Shown: one piece after another, positions 32,990 through 37,986 of the stretch
Numbering within the stretch: the first letter of the stretch is position 1
Layout of the letters: each line of letters starts with the position of its first letter
Origin: Fidelibacterota bacterium UBA2986
Lineage (GTDB): Bacteria; Fidelibacterota; Marinisomatia; Marinisomatales; AB-629-J13
Direction of reading: 5' to 3'
Assembly (NCBI GenBank): GCA_002346675.1
Contig: DEAI01000002.1
Location: 1-37,986 of the forward strand
DNA length: 37,986 bases
Made by a program: the position numbers and the translations under genes
The notes under the pieces: model-generated
What the model was told of the DNA's origin: nothing
Seen by the model: the letters and a program-made list of their open reading frames with translations, nothing else
The model's database searches: none

Positions 32990-35092
32990 ATGAGAAAAAT
33001 TATTTTGCACTGTAGTCTCCTTATTCTTGGGATTACACTTATTGTGGGGATGTACATTTTATACCTTTCAATAGACCTACCATCAATAGAAAAATTGGAG
33101 AATTTTGATCCCGACCTGGTTACCCGGATATATTCTAGCGATGAGGTAGTTCTACATGAGTTATTTTTTCAGAAGAGAGTATTCACAGAGCTTAGGGATA
33201 TCCCGGAAAATATGCGTCAGGCGACCATAGCCTCTGAAGATAGAAGATTCAGGGAACACTGGGGGATTTCGTTAAGAAGTGTAGCCCGAGCAATTGTTGT
33301 GAATGTTCTATCTCTAAGTTATCGTCAAGGATTTAGTACACTATCTCAGCAATTAGCTCGCAATTTATACAAATCTATTGGATTTGAGGATAATATCACG
33401 CGAAAGATGAAGGAAGTTATAACTGCTATTCAGATCGAGCGTACCTACACCAAAGACGAAATATTAGAAATGTATTTGAATACCGTCCATTTTGGACACG
33501 GAACTTACGGAGTTGAATCAGCAGCAAAACGGTTTTTTGGGAAATCAGCTTCAGAATTGAGATTAGATGAATCTGCTCTTTTAGTGGGATTGCTACCTTC
33601 TCCAGCAAAATATTCACCTATTCGATATCCAGAGAAAGCTCTGGTTCGTAGGAACATTGTCTTAAAACTAATGCTAGATCAGAAATTTATTGATATAGAA
33701 GATTACAATCTCTATCTCGAGAATGGATTGGATAGTGTTATTGATAACCCACTTCCAGGAAAGGCACCTTATTTCACAGAATATGTCCGCAGAACTCTCG
33801 AGAAAATTGATGATGAGTTGGACGTTAACATCTACCGAGATGGATTGAAGGTTTACACAACCCTTGATTCTAGGTTACAAGAAATTGCGGAAGAGATGGT
33901 TATGAAAACCATTAAAAGAAATCAGGAGGTTTTCAATGAAAATCTATTTAATAACCACAATAAATTTTCTAAACTGGGATATTTTGGGATATATTCTGAA
34001 GATTCTGTGAAATTGATGATGCAGGGAGAAGCAGAATTATACAAAGAACTGCGGGATAAACTCTTGGTACAGACAGCATTCGTTGCTTTAGATCCAAACT
34101 CTGGAGGTATTTTAGCAATGGTGGGTGGTCGTCCAGATTATCATGACCAGTTTAACAGATCAGTACAGGCAGAACGGCAACCCGGGTCTGTTTTTAAACC
34201 ATTTGTATATGCAACTGCGATAGATAATGATTATCCTGTAACAACTCAATTGCTAAATCAGCCGGTTGTACTTAATGTCCAAAATGCTAGTGGAGATTGG
34301 GAGAAATGGATGCCCAGAAACTATGATGAAAGCACCGGAGAGCTGACGACCCTAAGAGAAGGGTTGAGAAGATCTTTAAATTTAATTTCCGTTAGACTTG
34401 TTCAGGAATTGGTGCCCGCAAGAGAAGTAAAAAATACAGCACAGAGACTGGGGATTTCCACTGATATTCGTGCAGTTGATGCAATTGCTTTAGGAACTTC
34501 CGAGGTTATTCCTCTAGATGTCATTTCTGCATATAGTGTGTTTTCCAGTGGAGGAATATATTCCCAGCCCTATGCCATAACTCGTATCGAGGACAGATAT
34601 GGTAATGTCATTAAAGAATTTCATCCAGTACAGGAGGAAGTCCTTCGCCGCTCAACCAGCTATATGGTAACAAGTTTATTGAGGACCGTTATGGATGCGG
34701 GAACGGGAGGAAGTGCACGTTGGAAATATAAATTTTATTCTCCCGCTGCCGGAAAAACAGGTACAACTCAGGGGTTCAGTGATGCCTGGTTCGTGGGATT
34801 TACACCCCATCTAGTCGCAGGTGTATGGTTTGGAATTGATGATTATTCAATCAGCTTGGGACAAAAACAGGATGGGAGCAGGGCAGCTCTCCCTGTGTGG
34901 GCAAGGTTTATGAGGGAAGCATATAAAACCTTGGGTTTAAAGAATAATGATTTTAAGAAACCGGATGATGTTGTTCATGTAGAAATATGTACTGAATCTA
35001 AACAGCAGCCGCACAGCTTATGCACTGTTGAAAAAGAATTATTTATTAAGGGAACGCAACCCGGTGATATATGTAGAATCCATAAAAATTAA
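32990..35092 (+). CDS. Class A penicillin-binding protein (PBP1A family)
   Basis: A 700-residue bifunctional peptidoglycan synthase. One N-terminal membrane anchor (about residues 7-27) precedes a GT51 glycosyltransferase domain (about 55-230, catalytic Glu83 in ASEDRRF, then STLSQQLARNL and LEMYLNTVHFG). The transpeptidase domain (about 360-660) has the SxxK serine S400-V-F-K403, the RSLNLIS motif and K589-T-G-T. It acts on the outer face of the inner membrane to polymerise and crosslink the wall. Somewhat short for the family and without an obvious OB insert. The stop lies 7 nt from the convergent nucleoside-phosphorylase stop. Confidence 0.93.
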   Translation: MRKIILHCSLLILGITLIVGMYILYLSIDLPSIEKLENFDPDLVTRIYSSDEVVLHELFFQKRVFTELRDIPENMRQATIASEDRRFREHWGISLRSVARAIVVNVLSLSYRQGFSTLSQQLARNLYKSIGFEDNITRKMKEVITAIQIERTYTKDEILEMYLNTVHFGHGTYGVESAAKRFFGKSASELRLDESALLVGLLPSPAKYSPIRYPEKALVRRNIVLKLMLDQKFIDIEDYNLYLENGLDSVIDNPLPGKAPYFTEYVRRTLEKIDDELDVNIYRDGLKVYTTLDSRLQEIAEEMVMKTIKRNQEVFNENLFNNHNKFSKLGYFGIYSEDSVKLMMQGEAELYKELRDKLLVQTAFVALDPNSGGILAMVGGRPDYHDQFNRSVQAERQPGSVFKPFVYATAIDNDYPVTTQLLNQPVVLNVQNASGDWEKWMPRNYDESTGELTTLREGLRRSLNLISVRLVQELVPAREVKNTAQRLGISTDIRAVDAIALGTSEVIPLDVISAYSVFSSGGIYSQPYAITRIEDRYGNVIKEFHPVQEEVLRRSTSYMVTSLLRTVMDAGTGGSARWKYKFYSPAAGKTGTTQGFSDAWFVGFTPHLVAGVWFGIDDYSISLGQKQDGSRAALPVWARFMREAYKTLGLKNNDFKKPDDVVHVEICTESKQQPHSLCTVEKELFIKGTQPGDICRIHKN

Positions 35093-35099
35093 AAATACA

Positions 35100-36398
35100 T
35101 TAATTGCTATTGAAAATTAACTGCTCAGTTTTTTGAGACTCTCCGATTGTAACTACCTTCTTCAATTTATTTTCTGCCTTCACTAATTTTGATTTATTTG
35201 AATTAAAAATTCTGAATAGAGGGTCACCCACTCTAACTTCGGTTCCAACCTTAACAAAACATTCCAAACCTGCTGTTGGATCGATGTTATCATTAGATTT
35301 CATATAACCACATCCTGCTAAGGCACATGCAATTCCGATTGAATAGGTATCCATAATTTCGACAAACCCTGACTTCTGGGATGCTACGATCAATTCATCC
35401 GATGGAATATGTACGTAATCAGGTTTGAGAAATGAATCAGAATTTCCACCTTGTACTTTTACCATTTCTACAAATTTTGAATATGCTGATCCATCATCCA
35501 GTAGAGTATTCAGAATAGCTCTAGACTCAATAAAGTTTTCCGCTAATTTGCCCTGCACCATTAATCTAGAAGCTAGCTCAAGAGTAAGTTCTAGAGTGTC
35601 CTTAGGTCCATTTCCCTTAAGGCATTCAAGTGCCTCCTTTACCTCACACCAGCAGCCTGAAAATTGACCCAAAGGCTGGTTCATATTAGAAAAAACTACA
35701 TCAGTAATTATCCCTGAATTTTCTCCCGACTCTTTTAAAAGGGTTCCCAATATTTGTGCATCTCTGTAGGTTTTCATAAATGCACCATTTCCACATTTTA
35801 CATCCAAAACCAATCCATTCAATCCTTCAGCAATTTTTTTACTCATTATGGATCCTACAATGAGGGGGAATGACTCCACTGTCCCGGTGGCATCGCGAAG
35901 AGCATACATTTTTTTATCAGCAGGACAAATATCATCGGTTTGTCCAATCATCGCAATACCAATGGTTTCTACCTGTTTTTGAAATTGGGTTAATGATAAG
36001 TTAGTTGAAAATCCGGGGATGGATTCAAGTTTGTCTAGAGTCCCGCCTGTGTGCCCCAATGCTCTTCCACTGATCATGGGAACTGCAATCCCTGCGGCAG
36101 AAAGAAGTGGAGCAATAATCAAAGAAATTTTATCACCTACTCCACCGGTACTGTGTTTATCTCCCACAAAAGAATCTAAATGAGAAAAATCCATGTGTCT
36201 GCCTGAATGTACCATTATATCAATGAATCCGCTCAATTCTTCGGCTGTCATTCCATGTATACAAACTGCCTTTAACCATTCAGTCATTTCACTATCAGAT
36301 ATTTGATCATTCACATAATTATTAATAAAGGATTCCAGTTCCCCTTTGGAAGCAGCTAATCCTTTTTGTTTTCTGTAAACTATTTCCAAGTTAGCCAT
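35100..36398 (-). CDS. deoA: Thymidine / pyrimidine-nucleoside phosphorylase
   Basis: A 432-residue protein with the family signature SGRALGHTGGTLDKLESIPG, GDKHSTGGVGDKISL at the phosphate site, and the KMYALRDATGTVESFPLI segment. It cleaves thymidine or other pyrimidine nucleosides with phosphate, giving base plus (deoxy)ribose-1-phosphate. The gene overlaps the upstream permease gene by 8 nt (ATGGCTAA), so translation is probably coupled. Sequence alone does not separate thymidine phosphorylase (deoA) from the broader pyrimidine type (pdp). Confidence 0.92.
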   Translation of the reverse strand: MANLEIVYRKQKGLAASKGELESFINNYVNDQISDSEMTEWLKAVCIHGMTAEELSGFIDIMVHSGRHMDFSHLDSFVGDKHSTGGVGDKISLIIAPLLSAAGIAVPMISGRALGHTGGTLDKLESIPGFSTNLSLTQFQKQVETIGIAMIGQTDDICPADKKMYALRDATGTVESFPLIVGSIMSKKIAEGLNGLVLDVKCGNGAFMKTYRDAQILGTLLKESGENSGIITDVVFSNMNQPLGQFSGCWCEVKEALECLKGNGPKDTLELTLELASRLMVQGKLAENFIESRAILNTLLDDGSAYSKFVEMVKVQGGNSDSFLKPDYVHIPSDELIVASQKSGFVEIMDTYSIGIACALAGCGYMKSNDNIDPTAGLECFVKVGTEVRVGDPLFRIFNSNKSKLVKAENKLKKVVTIGESQKTEQLIFNSN

Positions 36399-37758
36399 TT
36401 GTTTTCTTTTTTCGTAATAGATTTGGCATCTGGAAGGGAGCTCTTTCCCGCACCGTATGTAAAGTCAAATAGAGACCCACAATTAATAATAGAAAATTTG
36501 GCGTCCATAATCCAATGAACGGGCTAACGATATTTCTGTCTGCCATATCCTCCCCACCAATAAGAAAAATATAATAAACTATAAAAAATCCAAGACTTAA
36601 ACTGGTACCAATGGCAAAACCACCTTTTTTGGTGAGGACTCCCAAACTTGCACCTGCTATAGCAAACAAAATACAGGCAAAGGGAAGGGAAAACTTCTTA
36701 TGAATTTCCACACTATATTTGTTGATATTTCTGGAATAATTCTTAATTAGATTAAATTCATTCCTCACCTGACTTTCTAAGCGGTTTAGCCGCCTCAGTT
36801 TTTTTTGTTTTTCATGGTGTGTCAGAGTTGTATCACTCTCCACTAACGATTTGCTATTATCAACTATACTTTTCCCTATAGCTTCTGAAGCTGGAAAAAT
36901 ACTGTCTCCCATAGCTCTTTCAAATGACCGGGCAAGACGCTGATGTATCTTGCTAATTCGATCCCCATAATATTTTTTTCTTTCAAGCATGGATGGGATA
37001 GTCATCTCTCTATCGGTTCTGCTAGAGGAATCTCGGCGATTTAAAAGTAGATCATCCGCGGGAACAGTTATGACATGTTTCATAAATTCAATTCGTCGAT
37101 AATTTTTATAGTTCTTTAGATCCATTTCGTGGATTTCCCCATCAAATAAAGTTAGGATAAACGCATCTTCAATAGTGGATAATGTTCCGGTGTTTGAATG
37201 AATACTGGTTTGAACTTCACGATTATTTTTACTGAAAATACGTACATCTTCCATGATGTCATCTCGTTTTCCTTTGATGATCATACTATAATCAGGGATA
37301 TCATCAATAAAATGCCCTGGATTGATATTCAGCCCTGGTCGTTTACGATAAATATCTCCCGATAAAAGGCGCGCCCTGAAGTTCATTTCTGGTAAAATAA
37401 AGTTATTAAAGTAAATCAATATCATACAGATTGTAATTCCGAACAATACTGCAGGCCTGATTATGGTAAGAAAACTGATTCCTGATGCCCTCATAGCATT
37501 AATTTCGTTATCCTCGCTCATTCTCCCGAATGTCATTAGCGCAGCTATAAGAACAGCCATGGGTACTGCAAGCGAAACTATCCATGCTAGGTTAAAAAAG
37601 AGGTACTCCAAAATGATGGGAAGATCAATCCCTTTTCCTAAGAAACGATCCACCGCTCTTAATAAGAAATTGGTAAATAAAATAAAAATTATTATGAGCA
37701 GAGAATAGCAAAATGGAAGAAAGAGCTCCTTTTGAATGTACCTGTTCAGTAGACGCAT
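36391..37758 (-). CDS. LptF/LptG-type lipopolysaccharide export permease
   Basis: YjgP/YjgQ family: two N-terminal membrane helices plus a third (LLIIIFILFTNFLLRAVDRF, ...WIVSLAVPMAVLIAALMTF), the GRMSEDNEINAMRASG cytoplasmic loop contacting the LptB ATPase, a periplasmic beta-jellyroll (about residues 130-240), a charged helical insertion and three C-terminal helices. It would help pull LPS out of the inner membrane. Family members begin at MRLLNRYIQKEL, which corresponds to the ATG at 37758; an upstream ATG at 37848 adds 30 residues with no family counterpart. Neither has a clear ribosome site. Only one such subunit is seen, so its partner must lie elsewhere. Confidence 0.88.
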   Translation of the reverse strand: MRLLNRYIQKELFLPFCYSLLIIIFILFTNFLLRAVDRFLGKGIDLPIILEYLFFNLAWIVSLAVPMAVLIAALMTFGRMSEDNEINAMRASGISFLTIIRPAVLFGITICMILIYFNNFILPEMNFRARLLSGDIYRKRPGLNINPGHFIDDIPDYSMIIKGKRDDIMEDVRIFSKNNREVQTSIHSNTGTLSTIEDAFILTLFDGEIHEMDLKNYKNYRRIEFMKHVITVPADDLLLNRRDSSSRTDREMTIPSMLERKKYYGDRISKIHQRLARSFERAMGDSIFPASEAIGKSIVDNSKSLVESDTTLTHHEKQKKLRRLNRLESQVRNEFNLIKNYSRNINKYSVEIHKKFSLPFACILFAIAGASLGVLTKKGGFAIGTSLSLGFFIVYYIFLIGGEDMADRNIVSPFIGLWTPNFLLLIVGLYLTLHTVRERAPFQMPNLLRKKKTNG

Positions 37759-37870
37759 AGCAGAAATTACACTTGAAAATGATTTAATGATTACAGCTGT
37801 TTTTAATTGTATTTTGAATAGAAACCCATCTAAGTTCGCCAGCTTCATTTTAATTAATTTGGAGACGATG

Positions 37871-37947
37871 GTGGGTGTAGCTCAGCTGGTTAGAGCACCT
37901 GGTTGTGGCCCAGGAGGTCGCCGGTTCAAGTCCGGTCACTCACCCCA
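37871..37947 (+). tRNA. tRNA-His (anticodon GTG)
   Basis: Full cloverleaf: acceptor GTGGGTG/CACTCAC (one G-T), D arm GCTC...GAGC, anticodon stem CCTGG/CCAGG with loop TTGTGGC (anticodon GTG), T arm GCCGG-TTCAAGT-CCGGT, discriminator C73, and an encoded CCA (37945-37947). A G at 37870 can serve as the G-1 that pairs with C73, a histidine identity element. Confidence 0.97.
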
Positions 37948-37958
37948 AATAAAGATTT

Positions 37959-37986
37959 CGGAGTGTAGCGCAGTCCGGTTAGCGCA
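37959..37986 (+). tRNA. Probable tRNA-Pro, cut by the window end
   Basis: CGGAGTG-TA-GCGC-AGTCCGGTTA-GCGC-A matches the 5' acceptor and D arm of bacterial tRNA-Pro, including C at position 1. It starts 11 nt after tRNA-His. The anticodon lies outside the window, so the identity is inferred. Confidence 0.7.

Noticed and set aside
35110..35140. AACTGCTCAGTTTTTT hairpin at the end of the nucleoside phosphorylase gene
   Set aside because: Only four pairs with a four-base loop and inside coding sequence; not convincing as a terminator.
37870..37986. tRNA genes as an integration site of a mobile element
   Set aside because: No integrase, direct repeat of the tRNA end, or phage gene is present in the window.

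Overview
The window looks like a chromosomal segment of an uncultured bacterium of the FCB superphylum. A marine Neomarinimicrobiota (SAR406/Marinimicrobia)-like lineage is my best guess; Calditrichota or another FCB relative is possible. The grounds are low-GC DNA, four giant secreted proteins ending in the NPFNP-type C-terminal sorting domain, many lipoproteins, and a KorAB-type 2-oxoacid:ferredoxin oxidoreductase. No rRNA or marker long enough for firm placement is present. No CRISPR, insertion sequence, phage or plasmid gene was seen.

Region 1 (1-18.7 kb, + strand) is a tandem array of four large secreted proteins: a beta-helix protein cut by the left edge, a choice-of-anchor-B propeller protein, a 3018-residue mosaic, and an FG-GAP/VCBS propeller protein. 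All four end in two tandem WN...GYW modules followed by the NPFNP sorting domain, so they appear to be cargo of one export/anchoring route, although no secretion machinery is encoded here. The 3018-residue protein is the most striking object. Five Ig/BACON-like domains are each split, and each hosts a different inserted domain (propeller, M43 protease, propeller, M43 protease, jelly roll); complete ASH-type domains separate them. A perfect CRP-type operator (TGTGA-N6-TCACA) lies upstream of this gene.

Region 2 (18.7-22.4 kb) is redox-flavoured. A minus-strand lipoprotein pair (YVTN-type propeller and pentaheme cytochrome c) diverges from a Nudix hydrolase and a cytochrome P460-like monoheme lipoprotein.

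Region 3 (21.9-27.8 kb) has a tight + strand run of P460-like lipoprotein, degenerate asparagine-synthase-like enzyme and a glutamate/cysteine-sulfinate-type PLP decarboxylase. A convergent minus-strand pair follows (a UMF1-type MFS transporter and an unrecognised 267-residue protein). The three-gene run is the best candidate for an undescribed small-molecule or modification pathway.

Region 4 (28.0-37.9 kb) is housekeeping. It holds korA-korB-CBS protein-fumC (2-oxoglutarate/fumarate node of central carbon metabolism), a class A penicillin-binding protein, and a convergent lptF/G-type permease and pyrimidine nucleoside phosphorylase pair overlapping by 8 nt. It ends with tRNA-His(GTG) and the start of a probable tRNA-Pro. 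Only gaps below 300 bases lie between genes.
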